In this document: in pieces, positions 43,208 through 51,495 of the stretch
Layout: every line of letters starts with the position of its first letter
Numbering within the stretch: position 1 is the first letter of the stretch
Assembly: GCA_934777435.1 (NCBI GenBank)
Contig: CAKVNK010000001.1
Span: 62,001 to 126,000 of the forward strand
Direction of reading: 5' to 3'
Origin: an uncultured Clostridia bacterium
GTDB lineage: Bacteria; Bacillota; Clostridia; Christensenellales; UBA1242
DNA: 64,000 bases
Translations under genes and position numbers: made by a program
Notes under the pieces: generated by a model
Database searches by the model: none
The model's input: only the letters and a program-made list of their open reading frames with translations
Told to the model about the DNA's origin: nothing

Positions 43208-43229
43208 AGTTTAACTTAAAAGGGGTATT

Positions 43230-44090
43230 ATGGAAAAAAATCCACCTATTTTTGGTGTTGCAGGCACACCAACTAATTATAAAGGCAAGTTTATTGGCTT
43301 GTTTGATTGGTTGCGTGAAATGGGCTTAAATGCATATGAAATTCAATGTGTTTATGGCTTTAAAATTAGTGACGTCAACAAAGAAATTTATTTAAAAGAA
43401 CGCCAAAATGGTATATATTTTTCTATTCACGCACCATATTATGTAAATTTAGGCAGTAAAAATGCACCAAGCGTTGAAAAAAGCAAAGAATATATGCGTC
43501 AAGGCATTGAACTTGCTAAATCTGTTGGTGTTAATCGCATAATTTTTCACCCAGGTGGTGGTCATGAAAATACACCTGAAGGCAGACGTGTTGCAATCAA
43601 ACAACTTATTGAGGCAATAAATGAAATCACTTCATCAACAGATATGGGTGATGTGCGTTTCTATCCAGAAATCGGCGGTAAAACTGCTAATCTTGGTTCG
43701 CTTGACGAAATTATAGAAATCTGCAAACAATGTGAATATTGCTATCCTTGTATTGATATTGCACATTTGCATGCACGTGAAGTTGGCAGTTTAACAGATA
43801 AACAAGCAATCAGAACAAGGCTTGAAAAAATCCAGGCAGAAATTCCTGAAAAATTTGAAAAAATACATTTTCACGCCTATACAATTCAATATAACGACAA
43901 GGGTGAAATGCACCATTTAGTGCATGGTCAAAATATGGCTGACGGCAGTGTTGGCAAGCCAGATTTAAAAGACTTTGTTGAAGTATTGCATGAAATGAAT
44001 ATCAACCCTTGGGTTATCAGTGAAGCAAGCGAAAGCCAAGAAATAGGTGCAAAATATATGCATGATTTATATTTTGCAGATAATAAATAA
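43230..44090 (+). CDS. TIM-barrel AP-endonuclease/xylose-isomerase-like protein (Nfo-like)
   Basis: A 286-residue barrel with FGVAGTPTNYKGKFIGLFDWL at the start, and metal-type residues in YFSIHAPYYVNL (about 65-76), IIFHPGGGHENT (about 109-120), RFYPEIGGKTANLGS, PCIDIAHLHAREVG, KIHFHAYT, and VISEAS. These match endonuclease IV and related 'deoxyribonuclease IV-like' barrels with a tri-metal site; Nfo cuts at abasic sites. DNA repair is likely but a sugar isomerase-type role cannot be ruled out. AAAAGGGG ribosome site. Confidence 0.83.
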   Translation: MEKNPPIFGVAGTPTNYKGKFIGLFDWLREMGLNAYEIQCVYGFKISDVNKEIYLKERQNGIYFSIHAPYYVNLGSKNAPSVEKSKEYMRQGIELAKSVGVNRIIFHPGGGHENTPEGRRVAIKQLIEAINEITSSTDMGDVRFYPEIGGKTANLGSLDEIIEICKQCEYCYPCIDIAHLHAREVGSLTDKQAIRTRLEKIQAEIPEKFEKIHFHAYTIQYNDKGEMHHLVHGQNMADGSVGKPDLKDFVEVLHEMNINPWVISEASESQEIGAKYMHDLYFADNK

Positions 44091-44122
44091 AATTAATTAT
44101 AATAGTGCTGAAATTTATTGCG

Positions 44123-44151
44123 TTGATAATTATTAACAATAGTTTTATTAA
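44123..44151 (+). promoter_or_regulatory. Weak sigma-A-like promoter (RluD-type gene)
   Basis: TTGATA (44123-44128), 17-bp spacer, TATTAA (44146-44151). Confidence 0.45.
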
Positions 44152-44202
44152 TAATTAAAATTGCAACTAAATAAACTGGCAAGTAAAAACAAATAAACCA
44201 CA

Positions 44203-45033
44203 ATGCAAAAGATTGAATTTGAAGTTAAAACAGATAAAAAATTGGTTAAGGCAATTATTGATGAATTGCCTTTTCTTTCACGTTTTGACGTTGCAAAAAT
44301 CTTGGCAAATAAAGATGTTAAAGTTAACAATGCACGTGTAAAAGAAGATGTTGAGTTGCATATTGGTGATAAATTGGTTGTGTTTTACACAGAAAAAGAG
44401 CAAAAAGAGTGGTACACTTTGGTGTATGCTGATGAAAATATCATCATTGTTAACAAGCGTGCTGGCATTGAAGTGGTAAGTGAAACGGAACGTGACCTTG
44501 TGGCAGTTTTAAAACAAAATTATGACACGGTTTTGCCAGTTCATCGCATAGACCGCAACACAGAAGGGCTTGTGGTTTTTGCAAGAACAAAACAAGCAGA
44601 ACGTACACTTTTGTCAGCCTTTAAAACACGTAAAGGCATTGTTAAAAAGTATGCTTTGTTGGTTCATGGTAGGGTAGATATAACAAAAATCAAACGCACA
44701 GTTTACCTTAAAAAAGTTGACGCATTAAGCAAGGTTTGGATAAGTGAAATTAAAACAACAGGGTATGAACCGATTGTAACAGAGTTTGATATAGTTGAAT
44801 ACCGTTGCGAAAACACACTTATGACTGCAAACCTTATAACAGGCAAAACACATCAAATTCGCGCCCATATTGCATATTATGGATATCCAATAGTAGGCGA
44901 TAAAAAATATGGTAATGATAGCGAAAAACAACTGCATTTAACCGCAAATTATATGGCTTTTAAATTTGATAAAGGTTCTCCACTTGCTTATTTAAACAGC
45001 AAAACTTTTGAAATTATACCTTCATGGCTGTAA
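44203..45033 (+). CDS. Pseudouridine synthase, RluA/RluD family
   Basis: 276 residues: an S4-like N-terminal domain (FLSRFDVAKILANKDVKVNNARVKEDVELHIGDKLVV), then VVNKRAGIEVVS, catalytic VHRIDRNTEGLVVFA (Asp about 116), and LITGKTHQIRAHIAYYGYPIVGDKKYG. Target (23S rRNA or tRNA) not readable. No good Shine-Dalgarno before the ATG. Confidence 0.92.
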   Translation: MQKIEFEVKTDKKLVKAIIDELPFLSRFDVAKILANKDVKVNNARVKEDVELHIGDKLVVFYTEKEQKEWYTLVYADENIIIVNKRAGIEVVSETERDLVAVLKQNYDTVLPVHRIDRNTEGLVVFARTKQAERTLLSAFKTRKGIVKKYALLVHGRVDITKIKRTVYLKKVDALSKVWISEIKTTGYEPIVTEFDIVEYRCENTLMTANLITGKTHQIRAHIAYYGYPIVGDKKYGNDSEKQLHLTANYMAFKFDKGSPLAYLNSKTFEIIPSWL

Positions 45034-45095
45034 AATAAACGATTGATAAAACAAAGCAACAAACAGTTAGCCCACATAAATTTGTGATTTTGATA

Positions 45096-45124
45096 TTGAC
45101 TAAATATGCTATTAAGCATATAAT
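45096..45124 (+). promoter_or_regulatory. Sigma-A promoter (GGDEF gene)
   Basis: TTGACT (45096-45101), 17-bp spacer, TATAAT (45119-45124). Confidence 0.82.
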
Positions 45125-45159
45125 CCTTAAACATTATAAAAAAATGATGGTGAATAATT

Positions 45160-45600
45160 ATGATTATAACAAGAAAACATTATGACTATTTATTCAAACT
45201 TGCGTTTCATGATATTGCAACAGGATTTTATAACAGAAACTGGTTTGAAACAAACATAATAGAATCAAAACAAGATTATAATATCAGTTTGGCTATTGTT
45301 GACATAAACAATTTAAAATTAGTTAATGACAAAAACGGACATACCGCCGGTGACATTTTAATCAAAACAATAGGCGATAAACTTGCTAAATATTCAACAG
45401 TGGTTCGCTGGGGTGGCGACGAGTTTTTTTGCATAATCAAACCAGGTGAAGAAGCATTGTTTGAAGAAGTGTGCAAGAATCAAAAAGATTTTGCATATGC
45501 AATAGGATACAATTTTAGCGTTAAACAAACTAAGGATATGATTGACAAACTTGATAGAGAAATGTACGATTGTAAGTATGTTCAAAAAAATATAGATTAA
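45160..45600 (+). CDS. Minimal GGDEF-domain protein (putative diguanylate cyclase)
   Basis: Only 146 residues and nearly all GGDEF domain: HDIATGFYNRNWFE (equivalent of the usual 'D-x-L-T-G-L-x-N-R'), VDINNLKLVNDKNGHTAGD (metal/GTP site), and RWGGDEFFCI, where the signature GGDEF is intact. There is no N-terminal sensor or membrane part, and the domain is slightly short at its C-terminus. Intact signature suggests c-di-GMP synthesis, but a stand-alone GGDEF usually needs a dimer partner. No EAL protein is nearby. AT/GGTGA ribosome site. Confidence 0.82.
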   Translation: MIITRKHYDYLFKLAFHDIATGFYNRNWFETNIIESKQDYNISLAIVDINNLKLVNDKNGHTAGDILIKTIGDKLAKYSTVVRWGGDEFFCIIKPGEEALFEEVCKNQKDFAYAIGYNFSVKQTKDMIDKLDREMYDCKYVQKNID

Positions 45601-45635
45601 AATTAAAAAAAATGTGAAAAACTTTAATAAAATTA

Positions 45636-45664
45636 TTGACTTTAATTTTATAATATTGTATTAT
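45636..45664 (+). promoter_or_regulatory. Promoter of the six-tRNA cluster
   Basis: TTGACT (45636-45641), 17-bp spacer, TATTAT (45659-45664). Confidence 0.72.
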
Positions 45665-45678
45665 GAATAAGTAAACGT

Positions 45679-45754
45679 CGGGGTGTAGCGCAGTTGGTAG
45701 CGCACGTGATTTGGGATCATGGGGCCGGGGGTTCGAGTCCCTTCACCCCGACCA
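45679..45754 (+). tRNA. tRNA-Pro (anticodon UGG)
   Basis: Acceptor CGGGGTG/CACCCCG, anticodon arm CGTGA-TTTGGGA-TCATG, T-loop GTTCGAGTC, encoded CCA. Confidence 0.96.
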
Positions 45755-45777
45755 TTAATCTGCATTGTGACGGGTGC

Positions 45778-45815
45778 AGGTTTCAAGTGGGGCATACGCT
45801 TCACAACTTAAACCT
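45778..45815 (+). other. Strong unexplained hairpin inside the tRNA cluster
   Basis: AGGTTTcAAGT (45778-45788) pairs with ACTTAAACCT (45806-45815) with one bulged base; the loop contains GTG...CAC. It lies in the spacer between tRNA-Pro and tRNA-Met, with no T-run, so it is not a plain terminator. May be a processing signal or a remnant. Confidence 0.5.
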
Positions 45816-45838
45816 TAAAAGTTGCAAAACTTTTATAA

Positions 45839-45915
45839 GGGCCTTTAGCTCAGTTGGTTAGAGCAACCGGCTCATAACCGGTCGGTCCGCGGTTCAAGTC
45901 CGTGAAGGCCCACCA
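45839..45915 (+). tRNA. tRNA-Met (anticodon CAU, elongator type)
   Basis: Acceptor GGGCCTT/AAGGCCC, anticodon arm ACCGG-CTCATAA-CCGGT, encoded CCA. The acceptor pair G1-C72 excludes the initiator type; an Ile2 (lysidine) tRNA is less likely. Confidence 0.9.
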
Positions 45916-45944
45916 GCCTAACGGCATTATCTTAATTTTAATTT

Positions 45945-46021
45945 GGCCCGGTAGCTCAGCTGGTTAGAGCGCCAGCCTGTCACGCTGGAGGTCGAGGGTT
46001 CGAGCCCCTTCCGGGTCGCCA
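45945..46021 (+). tRNA. tRNA-Asp (anticodon GUC)
   Basis: Anticodon arm CCAGC-CTGTCAC-GCTGG, T-loop GTTCGAGCC, encoded CCA. Its G34 is a queuosine site for Tgt. Confidence 0.96.
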
Positions 46022-46027
46022 AATTAA

Positions 46028-46103
46028 GGCTCGATAGCTCAGTCGGTAGAGCAAAGGACTGAAAATCCTTGTGTCACTGGTTCGATTCCGGTTCGAGCCA
46101 CCA
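46028..46103 (+). tRNA. tRNA-Phe (anticodon GAA)
   Basis: Acceptor GGCTCGA/TCGAGCC, anticodon arm AAGGA-CTGAAAA-TCCTT, encoded CCA. Confidence 0.96.
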
Positions 46104-46127
46104 CACTTGTTAACCCAAGTGCGATTT

Positions 46128-46212
46128 GGAAGGGTTGCAGAGCGGCCAAATGCAACGGACTGTAAATCCGTCGACTTCGTCTTCGATGGTTCGAATCCAT
46201 CCCCTTCCACCA
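46128..46212 (+). tRNA. tRNA-Tyr (anticodon GUA)
   Basis: 85 nt with a long variable arm; anticodon arm ACGGA-CTGTAAA-TCCGT; encoded CCA. Another queuosine substrate. Confidence 0.95.
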
Positions 46213-46288
46213 CTCCAAGTGGAAAATAAGCAAAAAATGGTTGTTATTGTTTGACAGAGCAACAAAAAATCAATTAATATTTAAATAT

Positions 46289-46363
46289 GCTGGTGTGGCT
46301 CAATGGCAGAGCAGCTGACTTGTAATCAGCAGGTTGATGGTTCGACTCCATTCACCAGCTCCA
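46289..46363 (+). tRNA. tRNA-Thr (anticodon UGU)
   Basis: 75 nt, acceptor GCTGGTG/CACCAGC, anticodon arm GCTGA-CTTGTAA-TCAGC, encoded CCA. Confidence 0.96.
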
Positions 46364-46367
46364 CAAT

Positions 46368-46392
46368 ACTCCTAGAAATAGGAGTTTTTTGT
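46368..46392 (+). terminator. Terminator of the tRNA cluster
   Basis: ACTCCTA (46368-46374), GAAA loop, TAGGAGT (46379-46385), T-run. Confidence 0.9.
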
Positions 46393-46543
46393 TGCTCATT
46401 TTATGTTCAAAAAGGCAAGCGTTTGTTTTCTATTGTAAGGTATTTCATATATGTTACAACAAAATTAGAATTGATTGTTAAATAATATTGAAAATGTTAT
46501 CATGATAATGGAGAAAAATAATGGCAAGAAATACTAAAATTAA

Positions 46544-46572
46544 TTGCAAAGAAAAACTTATTTTGATAAAAT
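46544..46572 (+). promoter_or_regulatory. Sigma-A promoter predicting a leaderless mRNA (gene at 46579)
   Basis: TTGCAA (46544-46549), 17-bp spacer, TAAAAT (46567-46572), 6 nt, ATG. Confidence 0.75.
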
Positions 46573-46578
46573 TAAAGT

Positions 46579-47610
46579 ATGAGTAAATGTGACAAATGTG
46601 GTGGGGTTTTAATTTTTGACCCACAAAAAAAAGGTAATGTATGTGAAAGTTGTGGTGGTGTTAATCCTGTGCAATTTAACTATGCATTTAACAAGAAAAG
46701 TTTTGAAGAAATGCAACAACTTGATGTTGACCCACTTGCAAAAGAAACACGTGCGGTTAAATGTAAATCATGTGGTGCAAATTTTATTATTGATAAATTA
46801 CATCTTACAGGTGCTTGTCCATATTGTGGCAGTGAAACATTATCAACTTCAAGCAAAAAATCATTGATGTATATTGATTCTGTTGTGCCTTTTACTTTTG
46901 GCAAAGCAGACGCAATTAACAAATTTAAAAAGGCAGTTGCAACACGTTTTTATGCCAATAAAAAGATATTTAAAGGCATTGAAGAAAGCAATGTTACAGG
47001 TTTATATGTAAACACTTTTGTGTTTGATTTTGTAACATCTTCTGTGTATGATGGTGTGCTTAGTTATCAAAAAACGGTTAAAGATAGTGACGGCAACACT
47101 CACACTGAAACAGTCACAAAAAATGTGGTTGGAGTGTTAGAAAAAACCTTTAAAAATTTAACCATTGAAGCCAATTCAAATTTAACTCAATCAGAACTTT
47201 TGCAAATTATGCCGTTTGAATATACTTCTGCGGTTGACTTCCAACAAGATTTTGTTAATGGTTATGCAATCGAATATCAAGATAAATTGTTTGCTGATTG
47301 CGTTGCCAGTGCGGAGCGTGTTGTTAAACGTGAACTTGAAAGGGAAATCTTGTGTAAATATGGTTGCGACAGTGTTATAACATTAAATATTCACACCGAT
47401 TATAAAGACCGCAAATATAATTATTGTTTGTTGCCTGTTTATATGTTTAACAGCGAATATAAAGGCAAAAGATATAAAGCATTAATGAACGGTCAATCAG
47501 GCAAAGTTGGAAATTTGCCAAAAGATAAATTGCGTGTGTTCTTAACCGTGTTATTTTCAAGTTTATTCATTGTAGGGCTTTGTTTACTTATATATTTTTG
47601 CGTAAGATAA
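46579..47610 (+). CDS. Zinc-ribbon protein with C-terminal membrane anchor (343 aa)
   Basis: Two zinc ribbons at the N-terminus: CDKCGG...CESCGG (about residues 4-26) and CKSCGA...CPYCGS (about 60-85), each four cysteines in CxxC pairs. A middle domain of about 220 residues without recognised family follows, then one membrane helix near the C-terminus (about 318-341). Similar 'TFIIB-type zinc ribbon' proteins are common but uncharacterised in Clostridia. The mRNA is probably leaderless: no Shine-Dalgarno, -10 box 6 nt before the ATG. Confidence 0.78.
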   Translation: MSKCDKCGGVLIFDPQKKGNVCESCGGVNPVQFNYAFNKKSFEEMQQLDVDPLAKETRAVKCKSCGANFIIDKLHLTGACPYCGSETLSTSSKKSLMYIDSVVPFTFGKADAINKFKKAVATRFYANKKIFKGIEESNVTGLYVNTFVFDFVTSSVYDGVLSYQKTVKDSDGNTHTETVTKNVVGVLEKTFKNLTIEANSNLTQSELLQIMPFEYTSAVDFQQDFVNGYAIEYQDKLFADCVASAERVVKRELEREILCKYGCDSVITLNIHTDYKDRKYNYCLLPVYMFNSEYKGKRYKALMNGQSGKVGNLPKDKLRVFLTVLFSSLFIVGLCLLIYFCVR

Positions 47611-47670
47611 AGACATAAACAAACCAAAAACTATCTTAATAAAAATTGTTTTCAGCACAAAACAACAAGA

Positions 47671-47709
47671 AATGGTGGCATTGTAACAAATGTTACCATT
47701 TTTTTTATT
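47671..47709 (+). terminator. Rho-independent terminator
   Basis: AAATGGT...CATT pairs with AATG...ACCATTT, imperfect inside, then TTTTTT. Confidence 0.7.
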
Positions 47710-47744
47710 CTGCATTTTGTTAGTATGTTTGCAGGAGGAAAGCA

Positions 47745-48056
47745 ATGCAGATTAAGTCGAGAGTAATGAACAAAACATTGTATATTTTACTTTCAGGGGA
47801 ACTAGATGAATACACTGCCAAAACAGTACGTAAAGATTTAGATACACTTCTAGACACAGAAAAGGGCTTCGTGCAAATTGTGCTAGATTTAAGCGAATTA
47901 ACCTTTATGGACAGCACAGGCATAGGTGTTTTGATTGGAAGATACAAAAAGATGAGAGATTATAACAAACCGATATTTATTTCAAACCCAAGCAGAAATG
48001 CGGAAAGGATATTTAAAATGTCAGGTCTTTACGACATTATGCCAAAGATAGTTTAG
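47745..48056 (+). CDS. spoIIAA: Anti-sigma-F factor antagonist SpoIIAA
   Basis: STAS-domain protein that, when unphosphorylated, frees sigma-F from SpoIIAB. LSGELDEYTAKTVRKDLDTLLD (opening), phosphorylated serine in LTFMDSTGIGVLIGRYK (Ser about 58), 103 residues. GGAGGAAAG ribosome site. First gene of spoIIAA-spoIIAB-sigF. I do not see a clear sigma-H promoter; the region before it has the terminator at 47671-47709. Confidence 0.96.
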   Translation: MQIKSRVMNKTLYILLSGELDEYTAKTVRKDLDTLLDTEKGFVQIVLDLSELTFMDSTGIGVLIGRYKKMRDYNKPIFISNPSRNAERIFKMSGLYDIMPKIV

Positions 48057-48065
48057 GGAGGAATT

Positions 48066-48494
48066 ATGAAAAACGTTATGGAATTAAAGTTTAAAGCCTT
48101 GCCAGAAAATGAATCCTTTGCACGCTCAGTTGCAGCAGGCTTTTTGTTGCAAATGAACCCAACGCTTGCTGAAATTGAAGACGTAAAAACAGCGGTTAGT
48201 GAGGCGGTTACCAACTCAATAGTCCACGCATACCCAGATAAACCGGGTTGGGTTACTATGAAAATGGGAATAAAAGAAAATGTTGTTCACATTTCGGTGA
48301 TTGATAACGGCATTGGCATTGTGGATATTAAAAAGGCACTCAGCCCATTTTATACGTCAAAACCAGAGCAAGAACGCAGCGGTATGGGCTTTACAGTTAT
48401 TGAAGCATTTATGGATAATTTGGAAGTGAAAAACAGCAAAGAAGGCCTTATTGTTAATATGAGCAAAAAAATTGTTAATCAAGAGGCGTGCTAG
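48066..48494 (+). CDS. spoIIAB: Anti-sigma-F factor / SpoIIAA kinase SpoIIAB
   Basis: GHKL-type kinase that holds sigma-F and phosphorylates SpoIIAA. N-box VKTAVSEAVTNSIVHAYP (about 40-57), G1 box VIDNGIGIVDI, G2 box SGMGFTVIEAFMD. 142 residues. 9 bp after spoIIAA; GGGAGG ribosome site. Confidence 0.96.
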   Translation: MKNVMELKFKALPENESFARSVAAGFLLQMNPTLAEIEDVKTAVSEAVTNSIVHAYPDKPGWVTMKMGIKENVVHISVIDNGIGIVDIKKALSPFYTSKPEQERSGMGFTVIEAFMDNLEVKNSKEGLIVNMSKKIVNQEAC

Positions 48495-49220
48495 ATGCTA
48501 TCAAGCAATCAAACAGCAGAGTTGCTCACACTGGCAAAACAGGGTGATGATTCTGCCAAAGAAAAACTGATAACCTTTAATGCACCACTTATTAAAAGCG
48601 TGATAAAACGCTATATCAATAAAGGCATTGATTATGACGATCTTTTTCAACTTGGCTCTATGGGCTTTGTTAAAGCGATAAATAACTATAATCCAAGTTT
48701 TAACGTCAAATTCACAACATATGCAGTGCCTATGATTGCAGGCGAAATAAAACGCTTTATGCGTGATGATGGTAGCGTTAAAGTTTCACGCAGTATTAAA
48801 CGCAATGCGGTGCTTATCAAAAATTATATTGCAGATTATCAAAAGCAGTTTGGCGAAAGCCCAACAATAGACCAGTTGGCAAAACAATTCAATATGGATA
48901 AAACTGATATTGTTTTTACAATGGAAGCAAACACAAATCCGCTATCACTCAACGAGAAGTTTGACGATGGGGAGGACGGCACAACCTTGTTTGATAGGGT
49001 GGCGGATAGTTTTACGGTTGAGAACTATATTGATAAACTTGCCTTGCGTGATATGATTGAAAAACTTGATTCACGTGAAAAACAGGTGATAATTATGCGG
49101 TATTATTTAGATAAAACACAAAGCGAAATAGCCACAGAATTAGGCGTTAGCCAAGTGCAAGTCAGTCGCATAGAGAACAAGGTTTTAGCCTATATGCGTG
49201 AAAACATCGGCTCAGATTAA
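48495..49220 (+). CDS. sigF: Forespore RNA polymerase sigma factor F
   Basis: Sigma-70 type. Region 2 has LFQLGSMGFVKAINNYNPSFNVKFTTYAVPMIAGEIKRFMRDDG; the region 4 helix-turn-helix is KTQSEIATELGVSQVQVSRIENKVL. 241 residues. Its ATG follows the spoIIAB stop with no gap, so translation is coupled. Controls early forespore genes. Confidence 0.97.
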   Translation: MLSSNQTAELLTLAKQGDDSAKEKLITFNAPLIKSVIKRYINKGIDYDDLFQLGSMGFVKAINNYNPSFNVKFTTYAVPMIAGEIKRFMRDDGSVKVSRSIKRNAVLIKNYIADYQKQFGESPTIDQLAKQFNMDKTDIVFTMEANTNPLSLNEKFDDGEDGTTLFDRVADSFTVENYIDKLALRDMIEKLDSREKQVIIMRYYLDKTQSEIATELGVSQVQVSRIENKVLAYMRENIGSD

Positions 49221-49330
49221 ACATTGTTACTTTCTTTTAGGTTTTTTGTATGCTTTATTTTTTATTAAATTATCTAATTTCAATAATTATATTTACCATT
49301 TTGTAACAGCAAATAAGTTAATTGATTTAC

Positions 49331-49363
49331 AAAAAAACACCATTTTTAAAAGGTGTTTTTTTA
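49331..49363 (+). terminator. Bidirectional terminator between sigF and the convergent lipoprotein gene
   Basis: AAAACACC (49334-49341) and GGTGTTTT (49352-49359) with T-run; A-run on the 5' side. Confidence 0.85.
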
Positions 49364-49376
49364 TTAATGCGATTAT

Positions 49377-51260
49377 TTAAGATTCATTTGTTGTGGTTTC
49401 TTCGCCAGGTTCAAGGCGATAGACTGGGTTTTTGATGTCGTCCTTATTTGGCTTTTTGAATTTTGAAAAGAAACTATTTACAGAACTTTTTATTTTTGCA
49501 AATCTTTGCTTTGGTGTTGGTGTGTTGGCATCTCTATATGTGTCTATATTTTTGGTGAATTTGAATTTCGGCTTAATAACTTTGTTTTGTGCGGTTTGAT
49601 TATCTTGTGTGTTTAATTGATTTTGCACACTATCGGTTGTGTTTGTTAAAACATTGTCAGGTGCAGCATAATAATCATTTTTGTTTAAGTTGTTATATGC
49701 CATATATGGATTGTAAGCATTGCCAAAGCCATTGCCGGCGTAAAGGCCATTTGCATTTTGCATGGGGTTACCAAATCCATTTAATCCGCCAAAAGCACCA
49801 CCGTAGCCGCCATATCCACCATAACCATATCCGTTGTTAAAACCGTTCATACCATAGCGATTTAAAAGGGCAGTGTTAAAAAATGTATCTATGTTTGATT
49901 TATAGTTTCCGTATGTGTCAATGTTAGGTGTAAGCCTGGGGCGTTTTGTTGAATTGTTTGATTTAGTTTCGTCATTATCTTTAATTATGTCTTTGGTTAT
50001 ATGCTCATCATTTTGATTTTTGCCTGATTGTTCACTTGTTTGGTTATTGTTGATAGTTGTGTTTGAATTTGTGTCAGCATTATTTGTTTGGTTTTGTGTT
50101 AAATTTCCATCTTTATCAATCAAATAATCGTAAATAACTGGGGCATTGTTATTTTGCCTAAAACCATATAAAATGCGGCCTATATTGTTACCAGGGACAG
50201 GTGCGGACATATTCATAAGTTGATTTATCATATTGAGTTGATAAATACCATTTTCAAGCATATCATTGCCATTATAAAGGTTATCAAGTACAAGTAAATA
50301 TTTCATAGCAAGTTGGTCATAACTGCCACCAGTGTTTATTATTTTGCCAAGGTCACTGACTGAAAAACTAAGTTCAGTTGTGGCTGTGGTAAGCCTTTTA
50401 CCAAGTGCTTTAAGTTGTGAAGATTGTTCGGTTAAAAACATACGCTGTTCATTTGTTAATTCAATCTCATTATTATTCACTTTATCAATCAGATTTTGAG
50501 TTTCAATAATAGCATTATTAAGTTGTTTTTTTAGTTCACAAAATTGGTTACATTGTTCGTCAACATCGGCGGTGAGTGAATAAAGGGTTGAAATATTTGT
50601 GTTTGTTGTTTTGTTTGTATTGGTTATCGTACCGCTAGAACCATTGTCAGTAGTAGTTTCGGTTTTATCAGCGTTTTTATCAGTGTCTGTTGTGCTATTG
50701 TTGGTTGAATTGCTGTCTGTGGTGTTATTATTGTTAATGTTATCTTGATTTGTTGTATCATTTAAAGCGTCTACATTAACATTGTTTGTGTCCACAAGAA
50801 TTTTTGCAGGTTGAACTGTTGGTGAGTCAACAATAGGTCTATCCTGGCTGTTATCTGGCAATGTGGTTGGCTGTTGTTCGTCCAAGGCTGGTGTTTCAGT
50901 GTTCGCTTCGCTTGTGTTTGTTTGATTAGCAGTGTTTGGCACAATTTTGGTTTGATTATCCTTATTGTTGTTTGATTGCTCTATGGTTTGTTTTGTGTCA
51001 GTTTTTGGTTGCTCATTTGCCAAACCATTGACTAATTTTGCATCTTCTGGCAGGGTTAAATTTAAACGATACTTATTAAGCACTAATTTATTTAATTGGC
51101 TATCACTTGCAGTAGAATATTCTTTAAAATAGTTCTGAAAATTGGCAATATTATGTTGGTATGCATCAAAAGATGTGTTTGCTTTTTCATGGTCGTCATT
51201 GCAGGCACAAAGTACAACTGGAAGGCTGAGTATTGTTAAAATTGGTAAAATCTTTTTCAT
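49377..51260 (-). CDS. Large low-complexity lipoprotein (627 aa)
   Basis: Lipoprotein signal with lipobox VVLCAC (Cys about 20). After about 80 ordered residues comes an Asn/Thr/Asp/Gln-rich stretch (about 85-225), a helical coiled-coil-like middle (about 230-355), a second Asn/Thr-rich stretch, and a Gly/Tyr/Asn-rich part (about 470-530) with NGYGYGGYGGYGG and FGNAYNPYMAY, then a Lys-rich end. No family recognised. It stands between sigF and spoVAC, pointing toward sigF, and has a strong ribosome site (AAGGAGAAA on the minus strand). A surface or spore-envelope role is only a guess from neighbourhood. Confidence 0.78.
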   Translation of the reverse strand: MKKILPILTILSLPVVLCACNDDHEKANTSFDAYQHNIANFQNYFKEYSTASDSQLNKLVLNKYRLNLTLPEDAKLVNGLANEQPKTDTKQTIEQSNNNKDNQTKIVPNTANQTNTSEANTETPALDEQQPTTLPDNSQDRPIVDSPTVQPAKILVDTNNVNVDALNDTTNQDNINNNNTTDSNSTNNSTTDTDKNADKTETTTDNGSSGTITNTNKTTNTNISTLYSLTADVDEQCNQFCELKKQLNNAIIETQNLIDKVNNNEIELTNEQRMFLTEQSSQLKALGKRLTTATTELSFSVSDLGKIINTGGSYDQLAMKYLLVLDNLYNGNDMLENGIYQLNMINQLMNMSAPVPGNNIGRILYGFRQNNNAPVIYDYLIDKDGNLTQNQTNNADTNSNTTINNNQTSEQSGKNQNDEHITKDIIKDNDETKSNNSTKRPRLTPNIDTYGNYKSNIDTFFNTALLNRYGMNGFNNGYGYGGYGGYGGAFGGLNGFGNPMQNANGLYAGNGFGNAYNPYMAYNNLNKNDYYAAPDNVLTNTTDSVQNQLNTQDNQTAQNKVIKPKFKFTKNIDTYRDANTPTPKQRFAKIKSSVNSFFSKFKKPNKDDIKNPVYRLEPGEETTTNES

Positions 51261-51495
51261 AAATTTCTCCTTATCGCTAGTATGTCTTAAAAATTAAATA
51301 TTATTTATTAAAACGTGATTTGTTGGTGATTTATCAATATTTTTTAATTTGTAAAAATTTCATAAATCGTTTAATTAATTCAATTAGTTAAATATTAAAC
51401 GTCTAGTTGCATAGGTTTACATTATTTTTTGTTTGTTTAATTGTTTAAATTTTATTGTGCTGGCAATAATCAACTTGAATAAAATTGGAGATATT

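Noticed and set aside
45980..46213. Minus-strand open frame of 77 codons reading like 'GDGFEPSKT...RSATLP'
   Set aside because: It is the antisense of tRNA-Asp, tRNA-Phe and tRNA-Tyr. This kind of peptide is a well-known false prediction across tRNA clusters.
46303..46485. Plus-strand frame of 60 codons
   Set aside because: Begins inside tRNA-Thr(UGU) and runs through the cluster terminator; no ribosome site.
51378..51495. Sigma-G or sigma-F promoter for the spoVA genes
   Set aside because: A GCATA at 51409-51413 looks like a -35 element, but no fitting CATNNTA-type -10 follows at the right distance.
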